Shown in pieces: positions 35,594 through 45,921 of a DNA stretch of 64,000 bases (position 1 is its first letter; every line of letters begins with the position of its first letter). The DNA comes from Bdellovibrionales bacterium. Lineage in GTDB: Bacteria > Bdellovibrionota > Bdellovibrionia > Bdellovibrionales > Bdellovibrionaceae. The position numbers and the translations under genes were made by a program. Where the stretch lies: the NCBI GenBank assembly GCA_005793345.1, contig SXSU01000092.1:135316-199315 (forward strand). Direction: 5' to 3'. The notes beneath the pieces were generated by a model, which was not told where the DNA came from, did not search any database, and worked only from the letters and a program-made list of their open reading frames with translations.

Positions 35594-36742
35594 TTAAAAA
35601 AAATTTATTAATTTATTAAAAACATCTTTTGGATTGATCAAATCTAAACACGGATAAAATTTGCATTTTTCTTTTTGGCACTTTGAAGGGCTGGGGCAAT
35701 TAACTTTAGGAGTAATTGAGTTTGAAACTTCACTTCGAGGTGCCCAACGTGTTGAAGATTGCACTCTTAGTGGAGAATATAAACCAATACTAGGAACTTG
35801 GCATGCAGCTGCAAGATGTATTACACCAGTTGAAGGTGCGATCACACCTTGAGCATTTTGTAGTACAGTAATTAAATCTTGTCCCGTTAGCTCACCAACC
35901 AACCAGCATACATTTTTTTTATCAGAACAAAAATTAGAAATTTCTGTGAGCCATCGGGTGTCACTTTCAGTTCCTGTGATTACAACAATATAATTTTGTT
36001 CTAAAAAAATTTGTATCAGTTCAATATATTTAATTTGTGACCAGTTAAGTGCAGATCCACCCATACCAGGATGTATAACTATATAAGGTTTTTGCAGAAG
36101 TGAACTAACAGGTGCGTTAGACAAATCAAGTTTTTTGAAACGAAAAAAAGGTGTTGTTGAAGGAAATTGAAATTCAAATTCAATTGAGTTTTGTGTCTGA
36201 TGTATTGATTTGTCTTCAATAATAGTAACATTTTTAATTTCAGAGTAAGTATTTTTTTTTGCACAAATTTCTTTATTAATTTTAAAAATATTAATTGCCC
36301 ATTTAAAAAGTTCAAAATTATAATCAGCTTCATGTAATATTGATTTATTTCGTTTTTGACGTAAAGTTTGATTTAAAAAAATAAATTGATGCCATTGACT
36401 TTTTGGTCCAAATCTAAGAGGAATTCCAGCCTTCCAAATAGCAAAAGATACCCAAGCTGGTGCATGAAAAACAATTGCGGCATCAAATTTTTCATTTTTT
36501 AAAAATGAAGTAAGTGTATTTATATTATTTATGTTTCCAGATAATTCAAATTCAGTAAAATTTCTAGATTGTTCTGCAAGATCAACAATAAAACCTAAAT
36601 TTTTTGAAATTATCCAATGAAATGTAATTGGATAATTTCCCTGATCTACAGGGAGTGTGCAAAGCAAGTCTCCCATGCGATCCATTCTGATTAATGCAAT
36701 TTTTGGTTGAGCTAAAAAATAATTATCACTTTGTAATGTCAT
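35594..36742 (-). CDS. Glycosyltransferase family 9 (heptosyltransferase-like)
   Basis: A 382-residue GT-B enzyme of family 9, which adds heptose or related sugars to the lipopolysaccharide core. N-terminal [18 protein letters not shown] has the acceptor-side Asp; the C-terminal domain has [16 protein letters not shown] and [20 protein letters not shown] followed by GLYSP, the nucleotide-sugar part. The last 45 residues carry a cysteine cluster, [17 protein letters not shown], which is unusual but known in some heptosyltransferase-like proteins. It overlaps the gcvP stop by 17 bases and is probably translated after it, though the functions are unrelated. Confidence 0.88.
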   Translation of the reverse strand: MTLQSDNYFLAQPKIALIRMDRMGDLLCTLPVDQGNYPITFHWIISKNLGFIVDLAEQSRNFTEFELSGNINNINTLTSFLKNEKFDAAIVFHAPAWVSFAIWKAGIPLRFGPKSQWHQFIFLNQTLRQKRNKSILHEADYNFELFKWAINIFKINKEICAKKNTYSEIKNVTIIEDKSIHQTQNSIEFEFQFPSTTPFFRFKKLDLSNAPVSSLLQKPYIVIHPGMGGSALNWSQIKYIELIQIFLEQNYIVVITGTESDTRWLTEISNFCSDKKNVCWLVGELTGQDLITVLQNAQGVIAPSTGVIHLAAACQVPSIGLYSPLRVQSSTRWAPRSEVSNSITPKVNCPSPSKCQKEKCKFYPCLDLINPKDVFNKLINFF

Positions 36743-39614
36743 AGGATTCTATACTTGGGCAACTGCACACAACATGTTTATCTCCGAATACATTATCTAC
36801 TCGTCTAACAGAAGGCCAAAATTTCTTTTTACGTAGCCAAGGTAAAGGAAATGCAGCTTCTTCTCTTGAGTATGGATGGTTCCATTCTTTTTTAAGAACC
36901 ATATCCATAGTGTGAGGAGAGTTTATTAATGGATTATTTACTTTATCAATTTTATTTTCTGCCACCAACATGATCTCATGATGTATTTGTATCATAGCAT
37001 CTATAAAACGATCTAACTCGGCTTTAGATTCGCTTTCAGTTGGCTCAATCATTAATGTGCCTGCGACGGGCCAAGACATTGTTGGTGCATGAAAACCATA
37101 ATCCATAAGTCGTTTTGCAACATCGGTTACATCAATTCCAGAATCTTTTTTAAGTGGACGGAGATCAATAATACATTCGTGCGCAACGAATCCATTTTTG
37201 CCTTTATATAAAACTGGAAAATATTGATCCAATTTTTTTGCTATGTAGTTTGCATTTAATATAGAGACAAGTGTTGCATCTCGAAGTCCTTCAGAGCCCA
37301 TTAAATGAATATACATCCAAGAAATTGGAAGCACGCTTGCTGACCCCCAAGGAGCAGAGGTCAATGCGGAAATCCCTGTTTCAGGCCCTGCATTTTTAAC
37401 TAAGCTATGTGTAGGTAAAAATTCTTTGAGGTGAGAGGCAACACATACAGGACCAACACCAGGTCCTCCGCCACCATGAGGAATGCTAAATGTTTTATGT
37501 AAATTTAGGTGTGCAACGTCAGGTCCAAATTTACCAGGTAAACAAACTCCCACCATGGCATTCATATTAGCACCATCCATATAAACTTGACCTCCATGGC
37601 TATGAACGATGTTGCAAATTTCAACTATACCTTCTTCAAATACTCCATGGGTTGAAGGATAAGTAATCATAAGACATGCTAGTTGTGCAGAGTAATGTTG
37701 AGCTTTTTCTTTCAGATCATTAATATCGACATTTCCATTATCATCACATTTAACAACGACAACTTGCAGCCCTGCGAGGTTTGCACTTGCGGGGTTAGTA
37801 CCATGTGCAGAACTTGGAATTATACAAATATTTCGATCAGCTTGTCCTATTGATTCAAAATATTTTCTGATGACTAATAGACCAGCATACTCACCTTGTG
37901 AACCTGCATTGGGTTGTAAACTTACTGCTGCAAAACCTGTAATATTTGCAAGCTTAATTTCAAGATCTTTTATCATAGTAATATATCCTGATGTTTGATC
38001 AGCTGGTGCAAAAGGATGAATACTTGAAATTTCAGGCCAAGAAACTGGAACTAACTCGGAAGTTGCATTCAACTTCATTGTGCAAGAACCAAGTGGAATC
38101 ATTGAAAAAGTTAATGATAAATCCTTGGCAGAAAGTTGGTTAATATATCTTAAAAGTTCGGTTTCAGAATGGTAACTATTAAAAACAGTATTAGTTAAAT
38201 AAGGACTTGCTCTTAAAAATTCACTAGCAAAAGAATATTTATTTTCATCAAGTTCAACTAATTTAAAATCTACTTGTTTATTTTGATTGAAGCATAAAAC
38301 GACTTTATCAAGATGTTCAAATTGAGTAGTTTCATTTAAACTAATACCAATTTTTAACTCATTTTCAAAGATTCTGAAGTTAATGTGATGTTGTTGTGAA
38401 AGTAAAATAATATTTTCAAATTCAGCTTTAGTTTTGATATGAACTGTAAGAGTATCAAAAATATTTTTATCAGTAATTATATAATTAAGTTTTTCTAATG
38501 CCTTTTTCAAAATTAATGTAAAGCGATTTATTCTGGATGCAATTTTCTTTAATCCTACAGGCCCATGATAAACAGCATACATTGATGCCATATTAGCAAG
38601 TAGTACTTGTGCAGTACAAATATTGCTAGTCGCTTTTTCGCGACGAATGTGTTGCTCGCGTGTTTGTAAAGCTAGGCGCAATGCTGGTTTACTGTCAGTA
38701 TCAATTGAAACTCCAATCAATCGTCCTGGAATTGATCTTTTATAAATATCTTTTGTAGCTAAAAACGCTGCATGAGGGCCACCAAAACCAAGTGGAACTC
38801 CAAATCTTTGTGAATTACCAGTTACAATATCAGCACCCCATTCACCTGGCGGTGTAAGTAGTGTTAATGAAAGTAAATCCACGTTTGCAATAACCAAAAC
38901 TTGAGCAGCATGCGCTTGTTCAGCTAGAATTTTATAATTAACAATTCCACCTGTAGAGTGTGGATATTGAAGTAATATAGCAAAAACATCATCAGTTAGT
39001 TTAAATTCACTTGGGTCTTGAATTTTGATTTTAATATTTTGAGGTTTTGCTCGAGTGTGAAGGACTTCGATGACATGGGGATGATTTTGAGAAGATACTA
39101 AAATCGTGTCGGCTTTGTTTTTTTTTGTAAGATTATAAGCCATAAACATTGCTTCAGCAGCGGCACTTCCTTCATCGAGTAAAGAGCTATTAGAAATTTC
39201 CATCCCAGTTAGATCTTTGATAAGAGTTTGAAAGTTAAGAAGTGCTTCCATTCGACCTTGAGATATTTCAGCTTGATAAGGAGTGTAAGCTGTATACCAT
39301 GCAGGGTTTTCTAAAATATTTCTCTGAATAACTGTAGGAGTTGCAGTATCATGAAAGCCCATTCCAATCATAGAATGAAAAATTTTATTTTTGCTAATTG
39401 TTTTTTTAAGTTCATTTAATAATAAATATTCAGATTGGGGTTCAAAAGAAAAAGTTTCTTTACTAAGTATATGTGATGGGATAGTTTTTTGAGCCAATTC
39501 ATCTAGTGAATTAATATTTAAAAAAGATAACATTTCTTTTTGTTCGGCCTTATTTGGACCAATATGTCGAGATGTGAATTCATTTTTATTGATAAGTTCA
39601 TTCAAGTTGTACAT
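36726..39614 (-). CDS. gcvP: Glycine dehydrogenase (decarboxylating), P-protein
   Basis: A 962-residue single-chain P-protein of the glycine cleavage system, which decarboxylates glycine with pyridoxal phosphate and passes the aminomethyl group to lipoyl H-protein. The N-terminus [17 protein letters not shown] is typical. Both homologous halves are present; the C-terminal half carries the cofactor lysine in [17 protein letters not shown] and the [12 protein letters not shown] segment. Length matches E. coli GcvP (957). gcvT and gcvH are not in this window; the upstream gene on this strand is a histone-like gene ended by its own terminator. Downstream it overlaps the glycosyltransferase gene. 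Confidence 0.97.
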   Translation of the reverse strand: MYNLNELINKNEFTSRHIGPNKAEQKEMLSFLNINSLDELAQKTIPSHILSKETFSFEPQSEYLLLNELKKTISKNKIFHSMIGMGFHDTATPTVIQRNILENPAWYTAYTPYQAEISQGRMEALLNFQTLIKDLTGMEISNSSLLDEGSAAAEAMFMAYNLTKKNKADTILVSSQNHPHVIEVLHTRAKPQNIKIKIQDPSEFKLTDDVFAILLQYPHSTGGIVNYKILAEQAHAAQVLVIANVDLLSLTLLTPPGEWGADIVTGNSQRFGVPLGFGGPHAAFLATKDIYKRSIPGRLIGVSIDTDSKPALRLALQTREQHIRREKATSNICTAQVLLANMASMYAVYHGPVGLKKIASRINRFTLILKKALEKLNYIITDKNIFDTLTVHIKTKAEFENIILLSQQHHINFRIFENELKIGISLNETTQFEHLDKVVLCFNQNKQVDFKLVELDENKYSFASEFLRASPYLTNTVFNSYHSETELLRYINQLSAKDLSLTFSMIPLGSCTMKLNATSELVPVSWPEISSIHPFAPADQTSGYITMIKDLEIKLANITGFAAVSLQPNAGSQGEYAGLLVIRKYFESIGQADRNICIIPSSAHGTNPASANLAGLQVVVVKCDDNGNVDINDLKEKAQHYSAQLACLMITYPSTHGVFEEGIVEICNIVHSHGGQVYMDGANMNAMVGVCLPGKFGPDVAHLNLHKTFSIPHGGGGPGVGPVCVASHLKEFLPTHSLVKNAGPETGISALTSAPWGSASVLPISWMYIHLMGSEGLRDATLVSILNANYIAKKLDQYFPVLYKGKNGFVAHECIIDLRPLKKDSGIDVTDVAKRLMDYGFHAPTMSWPVAGTLMIEPTESESKAELDRFIDAMIQIHHEIMLVAENKIDKVNNPLINSPHTMDMVLKKEWNHPYSREEAAFPLPWLRKKKFWPSVRRVDNVFGDKHVVCSCPSIESYDITK

Positions 39615-39706
39615 GTTTGTATTCTTTCCAATTTATATCCGCAACGGGTTTACCTCATTAAAATTAATAATACTATTTTAACGATTATTTTTTTATAAAA
39701 CATAAT

Positions 39707-39736
39707 AAAAAAGCCGATTTAACAATCGGCTTTTAA
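39707..39736 (-). terminator. Rho-independent terminator after the histone-like gene
   Basis: AAAAGCCGATT (39709-39719) and AATCGGCTTTT (39724-39734) form an 11-bp stem with a TAAC loop. On the minus strand the stem ends in GGCTTTTTTA, a proper U tract, 12 bases beyond the histone-like gene stop. On the plus strand it would be weaker. Confidence 0.88.
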
Positions 39737-39748
39737 GAAATAAAGATT

Positions 39749-40213
39749 TTATTTAACAGATTTTGCAACTTTAGCAGTTTTAGTATTTATTTTTTTAACT
39801 GTAGGTGCTTTTTTTGATACCTTCCCTTTAACGGTTGTTTTAGGCTTGGAAGCTTTTGGTGTTTTAGTTGAAGTAAATTTTTTTGCTAAAGTATCTTTTT
39901 GTTTCATAGCCATTTTTTTATATTGATTCAGAGTCTTTTCAAGGTCATTCGCAGAAGATTTAAGATGAGCTAGTGTTTTTTTAAATTCTTTGTCAACTTG
40001 TAATTGAGCTTTATTAATTTTAACAACAACTTCATTATATTTTTTTTCTGCTTTTTTTAATGTTTGAGAAGCTTCTGGTTGAATTGTCGATTTTACTTTT
40101 GCAATTTCTTCATTAATTTTATGGGTTACTTCTTTTTTCAAATGGTTTATTTTTTCGTTATGAGAAACCATATTTTTAAGGTCAGAAAAAAATTTATTTA
40201 TAGAATTTTGCAT
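39749..40213 (-). CDS. Lysine-rich histone H1-like DNA-binding protein
   Basis: A 154-residue, strongly basic protein. The first 110 residues are helical with heptad-like spacing (coiled coil). The tail is a Lys/Ala/Pro/Thr-rich, low-complexity stretch with repeated KKAPTVKK, KPKTTVKGK and KTAKVAKSVK units, similar in style to eukaryotic H1 tails and bacterial AlgP/Hc1-like proteins. Such tails bind DNA without sequence preference and compact it. In Bdellovibrio-like bacteria histone-like proteins have been described, so a nucleoid role is plausible, but this gene's exact family is not certain. Strong terminator follows. Confidence 0.7.
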   Translation of the reverse strand: MQNSINKFFSDLKNMVSHNEKINHLKKEVTHKINEEIAKVKSTIQPEASQTLKKAEKKYNEVVVKINKAQLQVDKEFKKTLAHLKSSANDLEKTLNQYKKMAMKQKDTLAKKFTSTKTPKASKPKTTVKGKVSKKAPTVKKINTKTAKVAKSVK

Positions 40214-40244
40214 AATTCACCCCTTTAGTTATTTTCTAGTTTAT

Positions 40245-40267
40245 TGGGATGACTTTCAATCATCCCA
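40245..40267 (-). repeat. Palindromic repeat remnant (HP2-type hairpin)
   Basis: TGGGATGA (40245-40252) and TCATCCCA (40260-40267) form a perfect 8-bp stem. The flanks, TTAGTTATTTTCTAGTTTATT before and ATATTATGAGATTTG after, match the HP3 end and HP1 start of the reverse-orientation copies. Both arms changed together relative to GGGGTGA/TCACCCC. Confidence 0.65.
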
Positions 40268-40403
40268 TATTATGAGATTTGAACACTTATTTGTACCGCT
40301 GTATAATTAACATGTGAATGAATAAACTGCAATGTTTCACTAATATTTAGTGAATTCTTGACGTAATCGTTTGCTGCATAGGATAATTAGTTCTTAGTCA
40401 AGA

Positions 40404-40541
40404 AAATAACTGCTTGTGATTATGTTTGATATAATTGCGAAGCGATCAGATTTAATCATGAGCAACAAACAAGAAAATAACTGCTTGTGATTATGTTTGA
40501 TATAATTGCGAAGCAATCAGACTTAATCATGAGCAGTTATT
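40404..40541 (+). repeat. Two tandem HP3 units
   Basis: Two head-to-tail HP3 palindromes: 40404-40462 (its final GTTATT is missing) and 40476-40541 (complete), separated by ACAAACAAGAAA-like linker that in full copies precedes HP3. The first has TTGC GAA GCGA and the second TTGC GAA GCAA, a paired difference. The second unit's end covers the stop codon of the 40540-40851 gene. Confidence 0.9.
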
Positions 40542-40851
40542 ATTCTAACCAGACATCGACAGATCTGTGTGGTTCTTCTAATTTAAAAATTTTTTGAGGT
40601 GATAAAACTTCAGCCTTAGCAAGTTCAGATTGAATAGCATCAAGTGGAACCCCCTCTTGTCGAATTTTTGTGACGACATCTGTTGGAATTATGTCTATTA
40701 ACCATCTAGCGCTATTAGCGGGAAGAGCGACATCAACTACACGTTCATTATTTTTATAAACAGTCACACGTAAATTATTGGCAACTCCAGAGCCTTTTGA
40801 TTCTGAATTACTAAATAAACCTACAAACCAAGTGTATGGACATTTCGACAT
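40540..40851 (-). CDS. Small conserved-looking protein of unknown function
   Basis: A 103-residue protein with no signal peptide. It has a compact alpha/beta pattern: LRVTVYKNNERVVDVALPA, then SARWLIDIIPTDVVTKIRQE, GVPLDAIQ and a final FKLEEPHRSVDVWLE strand. It is not from a family I can name, though the sequence looks like a real cytosolic domain. Its stop codon lies inside an HP3 repeat. Confidence 0.6.
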   Translation of the reverse strand: MSKCPYTWFVGLFSNSESKGSGVANNLRVTVYKNNERVVDVALPANSARWLIDIIPTDVVTKIRQEGVPLDAIQSELAKAEVLSPQKIFKLEEPHRSVDVWLE

Positions 40852-41040
40852 AACTATAACTTACTCTATACTTTGAGCAATGTAATCAATGCTAATCCAT
40901 TTTAACTGAGAACTAGATTAAAGTTTGTATAAAACTTTATGTATATTATTTACCGTTACTCTTAAGAAATGAAAAAATGACTTTATGATATAAAGTTTAA
41001 TTTTATCAATCTTTTGGAGAGTTTGAAAAAAATCAACATG

Positions 41041-41072
41041 ATTGCGTCCATATTTGGACTCACATTGAGTCC
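41041..41072. promoter_or_regulatory. Overlapping inverted repeats upstream of TIGR02147 gene
   Basis: GGACTCA (41056-41062) and TGAGTCC (41066-41072) form a perfect stem-loop with loop CAT; the overlapping GTCCA/TTGGAC (from 41047) offers an alternative pairing. It lies about 55 bases ahead of the TIGR02147 gene start, where an operator would be placed. Autoregulation by that protein is only a guess. Confidence 0.4.
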
Positions 41073-41126
41073 GAAATTAAACTTTTTGTTTTGACGTATT
41101 AAAGACAAGTAGTTAAAAATTCAGCC

Positions 41127-41957
41127 ATGGAAACTGAACTTGGAAAGTTTAAAAATCAAAAAAATATAATAGATTATTTGAAAAATGATTTTCATAAAAG
41201 ACATCATAATAATTCAAAATATTCATTAAGATCATATGCAAACACATTGCAACTCAGTTCATCTTTTTTATCTAAACTTCTAAATGGAAAAAGAAGTGTA
41301 ACTCCAAAAACTTTTAAAAAAATTACTTATTGTTTGAATATAAATCCAGAGGAAATTTTAAATTTTAATGTTTTCTCTGACGAGTTAAAAAACTCAAGTC
41401 AAAAAATTGAAAGTACCTTAGTTGAAGATAATCAAGTTTTTAATAAAATTACTCTTGATCAACTTCAATTAATATCGGAATGGTATCACTTTGCTATTTT
41501 AGAGTTGATTACACTTGAAAACTTTAATCCTCATCCAAATGCAATTGCGGCACATTTAGGTATAAGTTCATTTGAAGCCAAAGAAGCTTTAAATCGAATG
41601 ATTCGATTAGGTTTTATTAAGGTTAAAAAAACTAATAAAGGACTAATAATATTTCAATCAAGTAGTAATACTAGTATAGGGCCAGAGGTTGCAACATCAG
41701 CAACTCTAAAGCAACAAGAGGCTTTTTTAAAGTTAGCTATTCAGGCAATGAAGGATGTGCCAATTGAGGAAAGATCTCAAACGTCAATGACAATGGCGAT
41801 ACCAAAATCACGATTAATAGAAGCAAAAAAACTTATTACTGATTTTAGAAAAAATATGACCAATATTATGCAACGTAAGGGAAAAAGGGATTCTGTTTAT
41901 CAACTCACAATTTCTTTTTATCCATTAACTAAGAAGTTGGGCAAGATTAAAAAATGA
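41127..41957 (+). CDS. TIGR02147 (DUF4423) family regulator-like protein
   Basis: A 276-residue protein of the TIGR02147 family, which is abundant in Bdellovibrio and Fibrobacter and unknown in function. The N-terminus has a helix-turn-helix region (YSLRSYANTLQLSSSFLSKL then LNGKRSVTPKTFKKI), followed by the DUF4423 part with WYHFAILELITL, HLGISSFEAKEALNRMIRLG and the C-terminal RSQTSMTMAIPKSRLIEAKK block. The DNA-binding region suggests a transcription regulator. It is one of the better taxonomic markers in this window. Confidence 0.88.
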   Translation: METELGKFKNQKNIIDYLKNDFHKRHHNNSKYSLRSYANTLQLSSSFLSKLLNGKRSVTPKTFKKITYCLNINPEEILNFNVFSDELKNSSQKIESTLVEDNQVFNKITLDQLQLISEWYHFAILELITLENFNPHPNAIAAHLGISSFEAKEALNRMIRLGFIKVKKTNKGLIIFQSSSNTSIGPEVATSATLKQQEAFLKLAIQAMKDVPIEERSQTSMTMAIPKSRLIEAKKLITDFRKNMTNIMQRKGKRDSVYQLTISFYPLTKKLGKIKK

Positions 41958-41990
41958 TAAAAAAGATAATTAAATATAAATGTTATAATA

Positions 41991-42093
41991 CGGGGTGATT
42001 GAAAATCGCCCCAAACAAACAAGAAAATAACGGCGCATGATTATGTCTGATACAATTGCGGAGCAGTCAGACTTAATCATGAGCAGTTATTAT
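41991..42093 (+). repeat. Composite palindromic repeat, HP2-HP3
   Basis: HP2 41991-42012 (GGGGTGATT/AATCGCCCC) and HP3 42026-42093 with CATGATTATGTCTGATACAAT and loop GGA. HP1 is reduced to TGTTATAATA before HP2. The bulge reads ACAAT instead of ATAAT. It lies between the TIGR02147 gene and the next secreted protein gene, whose ribosome site AGAGGAT follows it. Confidence 0.85.
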
Positions 42094-42123
42094 AATAATT
42101 AACAAATTAACAAAGAGGATAAA

Positions 42124-43038
42124 ATGAAATTTTTAAGAGTTTTTCAAAATGTAGGGATGGCTAAATTGTTAATAGCAGTAGGACTATTAACACCGCAAAT
42201 GGCATTATCACAAAGTAGACTTGATCCTATGCCACCAATTCCACAAAGCAATTTATTGGTAGAAAGAACCACTGTTGTTGGATTTGCAATGGATGACTAC
42301 AAAGGTGTCTATAAATTTCAAGTATTTAGTGATGGGCGCATTATAACAATTGATAATAAACTTAGATCTAAAACATTAGGTACATTATCTAATGAAAGTA
42401 TAAATGGATTAAAAAATGAAATTGCAAAAATTGATAAATTATCTCATTTAGTAATTCCCGATGCTCCAAGGTGTGCCGATGCTCCTTCTGTACGAAGTAA
42501 AGTTTTTGATCATTCTATTAATAAAGAAATAATCGTCGGTGAAAATGTTGATTGTTTAAGTTATGAATCAACTGATTATGTGGCACAGTCACTTTCAAGA
42601 TGGATTGATTCTTTATTTTCATCAATGACTCAATTTGCAAATAATGAAGCATATAGTGATTTAAATAAAATTATTGAAGGTCAAGAAGGTTTTGGTTCAC
42701 CAGTCCCTTGGCCAATTGGCGAAGAAATATATTTTAAACTTTATTTAAAATGTGAAGCTCAAAATAATGTGCCAAATAAAGGTTATAATTTATATAAAAA
42801 CTCCAAAGTAGATACAGAATATTTATTAGTACATGGGGCTGAAGAAATTCTATTAAATGATAATACTGATTATCAACGGATTGGTAGCCCTCAAGAGCTA
42901 ATAGGCGGAGATTTTAAATTTTCTATTAATGGCACAGTAACTCCTCGTCCAGACGGCAAGAAAGTTGCTTACCTTACCAAAAAACAAGGAAATGGAAGTT
43001 CAATAACTCAAATTGAATTACTCTGCGAATATCTATAG
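42124..43038 (+). CDS. Secreted protein of unknown function
   Basis: Not recognised. The 304-residue product has a signal peptide (about residues 12-29, LLIAVGLLTPQMALSQ). The mature part starts with a strand-rich domain (TTVVGFAMDDYKGVYKFQVF, FSDGRIITIDN) and has five cysteines, including C-A-D-A-P and C-L-S-Y, likely in disulfides. It ends in NGSSITQIELLCEYL. The AGAGGAT ribosome site precedes the ATG. The palindromic repeat immediately upstream may affect its expression. Confidence 0.55.
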   Translation: MKFLRVFQNVGMAKLLIAVGLLTPQMALSQSRLDPMPPIPQSNLLVERTTVVGFAMDDYKGVYKFQVFSDGRIITIDNKLRSKTLGTLSNESINGLKNEIAKIDKLSHLVIPDAPRCADAPSVRSKVFDHSINKEIIVGENVDCLSYESTDYVAQSLSRWIDSLFSSMTQFANNEAYSDLNKIIEGQEGFGSPVPWPIGEEIYFKLYLKCEAQNNVPNKGYNLYKNSKVDTEYLLVHGAEEILLNDNTDYQRIGSPQELIGGDFKFSINGTVTPRPDGKKVAYLTKKQGNGSSITQIELLCEYL

Positions 43039-43051
43039 TCCAATTTTTGGT

Positions 43052-44251
43052 TTAAAATATTACCGAGATGGAGGCATTAGCGCCTTCATCGGGTCCTATG
43101 TTAAATGAGCCTCCATCGGACTTTACATCCTTATAAACTCCAGTCGTAAATTTTATACTTCTTCCATCAAGATCTCTGTATAAAATAAATGAAGAACTAG
43201 CTCCTAAATTATTATTTCCAGTACAGTTGTTAATTTGAGAATTACGCCCCAATGCAAATTCAGTGTCAGAATCACAAAATTTATAAAAGGTACTTAATTC
43301 AATTTTGTGGGTTGGATTAAATTTAAGTCTTGTAGTGTGTTCTGCAGATGCTACTAAATTTGTTTCTCCATTGTGAAGAAGTTCAATTGGTGTTTCTAAA
43401 GTAATATCTATGGTGGAAGTGGTGCCACCAATAAAAGGTTTTAAACTTCCAACTATGACAGCACCTCCATCATCTTTAGCTTGAAGGCTTATAACTTCTT
43501 TATATTTTTCAAAAGTTTCTTCTACTGAAGCAGAATCATCACTATAATCTTTGGCTACATCTTTTACAGCATCCTCTGAATTTTCAGCGGCAATGAAACC
43601 TGTAAATCGTATTGCTTTGATTAAATCAGTTTGGCCTTTTAGTAGAAGAGCAGTTCTAGCTTCATCTGAATTTTGAGGATCCGCTTTTCCTAAAGCTGAT
43701 AAATACTCATATAGTACTTTTTGAACATATTTATGTTCTTTGCTATCATTAGTTTTATATTTTCCGGATTGTTTTAATACTTCAAGCCATCTATCATGCG
43801 CAGTTTTCTCTTCTGGAATATCATCCTCAAAATCATCTTCAGTTTTTAGTTCATTTCTAAATTTATTTGGAGTGCCAAAAACGACAATAGAGCTTTTATT
43901 AACCAAAAGACTTGTCGTAACATTTTTTGTTGGAATAACATTTCCTTTTTCGTACATTATTTTTAAATTGGCAATACATTCAGTTGTTTTCTTGACGACC
44001 AAGGATACAAAATAATAATCTAATAAAATTTTTTCTTTCTGCTTCACAATTTTAAATTTTGGATTTTCACAAATTTCAGGTATCGAAAAAAGGACATCTA
44101 CTTTTGTGGAGTCATATACTATTTGACCTTGTTTACGAGCTCTTTTTATACTCAATCTAAAATTTTCGTTTGCGCTTACATCAATTAAATAAAAAACTGA
44201 GAAAGTAAAACTAGAAAGAAGTAAAATATTTTTTATATAAGATCTTATCAT
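43052..44251 (-). CDS. Secreted or outer-membrane protein of unknown function
   Basis: Not recognised. The 399-residue product begins with a hydrophobic signal (IKNILLLSSFTFSVFYLIDVSA). The central region is acidic and helical (DDFEDDIPEEKTAHDRWLEV and further EDAVKDVAKDYSDD). The C-terminal 170 residues alternate short polar and hydrophobic strands, with THKIELSTFYKFCDSDTEF and SSFILYRDLDGRSIKFTTGV, and end in ASISVIF, a C-terminal Phe as in beta-barrel proteins. That is suggestive of an outer-membrane location. It converges on the preceding gene with a 13-base gap. Confidence 0.5.
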   Translation of the reverse strand: MIRSYIKNILLLSSFTFSVFYLIDVSANENFRLSIKRARKQGQIVYDSTKVDVLFSIPEICENPKFKIVKQKEKILLDYYFVSLVVKKTTECIANLKIMYEKGNVIPTKNVTTSLLVNKSSIVVFGTPNKFRNELKTEDDFEDDIPEEKTAHDRWLEVLKQSGKYKTNDSKEHKYVQKVLYEYLSALGKADPQNSDEARTALLLKGQTDLIKAIRFTGFIAAENSEDAVKDVAKDYSDDSASVEETFEKYKEVISLQAKDDGGAVIVGSLKPFIGGTTSTIDITLETPIELLHNGETNLVASAEHTTRLKFNPTHKIELSTFYKFCDSDTEFALGRNSQINNCTGNNNLGASSSFILYRDLDGRSIKFTTGVYKDVKSDGGSFNIGPDEGANASISVIF

Positions 44252-44265
44252 ACTACCTACATTTT

Positions 44266-44403
44266 AATAACTGCTCATGATTAAGTCTGATCGCTTCGCG
44301 ATTATATCAGACATAATCATAAGCAGTTATTTTCCTGTTGTTGGGGGCGATTTTCAATCACCCCGTATTATGAAAATCCAAACTAAAGTTTGCATTTTCA
44401 TAA
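44266..44403 (-). repeat. Composite palindromic repeat, full copy, reverse orientation
   Basis: HP3 44266-44331, the best-preserved palindrome of the family (AATAACTGCTCATGATTAAG at one end, CATAATCATAAGCAGTTATT at the other), HP2 44344-44364 (GGGGCGATT/AATCACCCC) and HP1 44368-44403. It sits upstream of the 43052-44251 gene, between two minus-strand genes. The rest of this 290-base gap holds nothing recognisable. Confidence 0.92.
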
Positions 44404-44544
44404 AAACTGATATTACTTCGAAAGCAAAAAAAATAATATATAGAATAATCTAAGAATTCTCAACTGTAGATATTTAGACAGCCAAAGACAAAAATTGTCC
44501 CTAGTAAATGTGGGAGAACCTAACAAGTTCACATTATACTTAAA

Positions 44545-45921
44545 TCATAATGTGAAAGTAAAATTATTGATTAGCATTCCGGGAACAAGCATTCCACCCA
44601 AATGTCGACTTCCGTAGGTTTCAACATTTGGTATGAGTTCTCTTTCTTCTGTAACAGCTTCTAGTTTGTTTCCAAAGGCTTCTAAAATACTTTCGTCAAA
44701 CCTTAAGTGTTCAATTGGTCCTTTGATAATACCTTTTTCAACCCAAAAACAAGCAAAACGAGTCATACCTGTTACTCGAGCAGAAGTTTGTTCACTCCAA
44801 TTGAGGTAATGTAAATTTGAAATATAAATTCCAGTATCAAGTTGGTTGAGGATATCTTGCTTTTTAAGATTTCCAGATAATACTTCGGGAGAACGAACAG
44901 ATTCATGGGAGTTCGCATGATTGCTAGCTATTCCATATTCTTTAAAACTACGAGTGCTTGTTAATAAATTTTTAAGTATTCCATTTTCGATCAATGAAAG
45001 TTTTTTATCAGCTACTTCTCCAACAGAGTTAAATTGCGGACAAAGTCCTAGATTAAAGTTTTCTATAAGTGTAAACTTTGGTGAAAGTTCAACTTCATTT
45101 CGGACTAATTTTGCAAGTGCTGAGTCTCCTCTTTGATAAGCATCTTGACTTAATCCGCCCCAATTAAACATATTAATTAGTTCTGCAGTGGCATCAGGAC
45201 TGAGATAGACTCTATACTGTCCTCGTAGAACTCTTTGAGTTGGTAAGTCCATTAATTTTAATTTTTGGAGTGAATCTTCTAATAGCTCACCCCATTTTTT
45301 GCAATTCCATTTTGATCCTGCAATAGATGATTTGATAGAGAGTATTCCATTATAAATCGAATAATCTAAAAAATGATTATTGGTTGCAAAAAAATGGTCA
45401 GCCCCGGTTGAAGTTAAACTCGCACGTATAATTGGACCCGAAGTCCACAAGCCATTAAAATCCTTTCCCTGAAAACTATCACATAGTAATTTAGCAAAGT
45501 CAGAATCAAAATCATCACCAGGAAAATACTCATAGGATTTTTCAACTGAAGTTAGAGGGCTCAAAAAAGGATCCTCATCAATAGTTAAAAAATCTATGCG
45601 ACATTGTTCAATAGCATTCATTGAAGTTGTAAAATCAAAGTTAAGATCTTGAGCAAGAGTGAACTCTTTCTTAGCTGATTTTTGTCCATTTATTAATTCA
45701 AGTTTGACAATCTCTTGAAGGACATGTGTGGTTTGGCGAACTTTTCCATTATGGAATCTAATGAATAAAGATTTTTCAAAATCAAAATTCATTTTTAACT
45801 GTTCATCGGTATTAATATGTGATCGAACTTTACTAAAAAGTGTATGGATGTATTTATTAGATTGTTCAACATACTCGTTTGATGAAATTTCGTTTTTGAA
45901 ATCATTTTTTAAATTATACAT
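44545..45921 (-). CDS. tldE: TldE/PmbA-family protein
   Basis: A 458-residue partner of TldD. TldD/TldE form a heterodimeric metalloprotease that in other bacteria processes peptides such as microcin B17 and degrades the antitoxin CcdA; TldE itself lacks the active-site metal. The C-terminal domain has VLRGQYRVYLSPDATAELIN, FGLCPQFN-like NFNLGLCPQFNSVGE and the RVTGMTRFACFWVEKG and HLGGMLVPGML motifs. The start shares one base with the tldD stop (TAATG), so the two are co-translated. Confidence 0.9.
   Translation of the reverse strand: MYNLKNDFKNEISSNEYVEQSNKYIHTLFSKVRSHINTDEQLKMNFDFEKSLFIRFHNGKVRQTTHVLQEIVKLELINGQKSAKKEFTLAQDLNFDFTTSMNAIEQCRIDFLTIDEDPFLSPLTSVEKSYEYFPGDDFDSDFAKLLCDSFQGKDFNGLWTSGPIIRASLTSTGADHFFATNNHFLDYSIYNGILSIKSSIAGSKWNCKKWGELLEDSLQKLKLMDLPTQRVLRGQYRVYLSPDATAELINMFNWGGLSQDAYQRGDSALAKLVRNEVELSPKFTLIENFNLGLCPQFNSVGEVADKKLSLIENGILKNLLTSTRSFKEYGIASNHANSHESVRSPEVLSGNLKKQDILNQLDTGIYISNLHYLNWSEQTSARVTGMTRFACFWVEKGIIKGPIEHLRFDESILEAFGNKLEAVTEERELIPNVETYGSRHLGGMLVPGMLINNFTFTL

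Noticed and set aside
36726-39614. Glycine riboswitch ahead of gcvP
   Set aside because: Only about 95 bases separate gcvP from the upstream terminator and no paired aptamer-like structure was recognisable.
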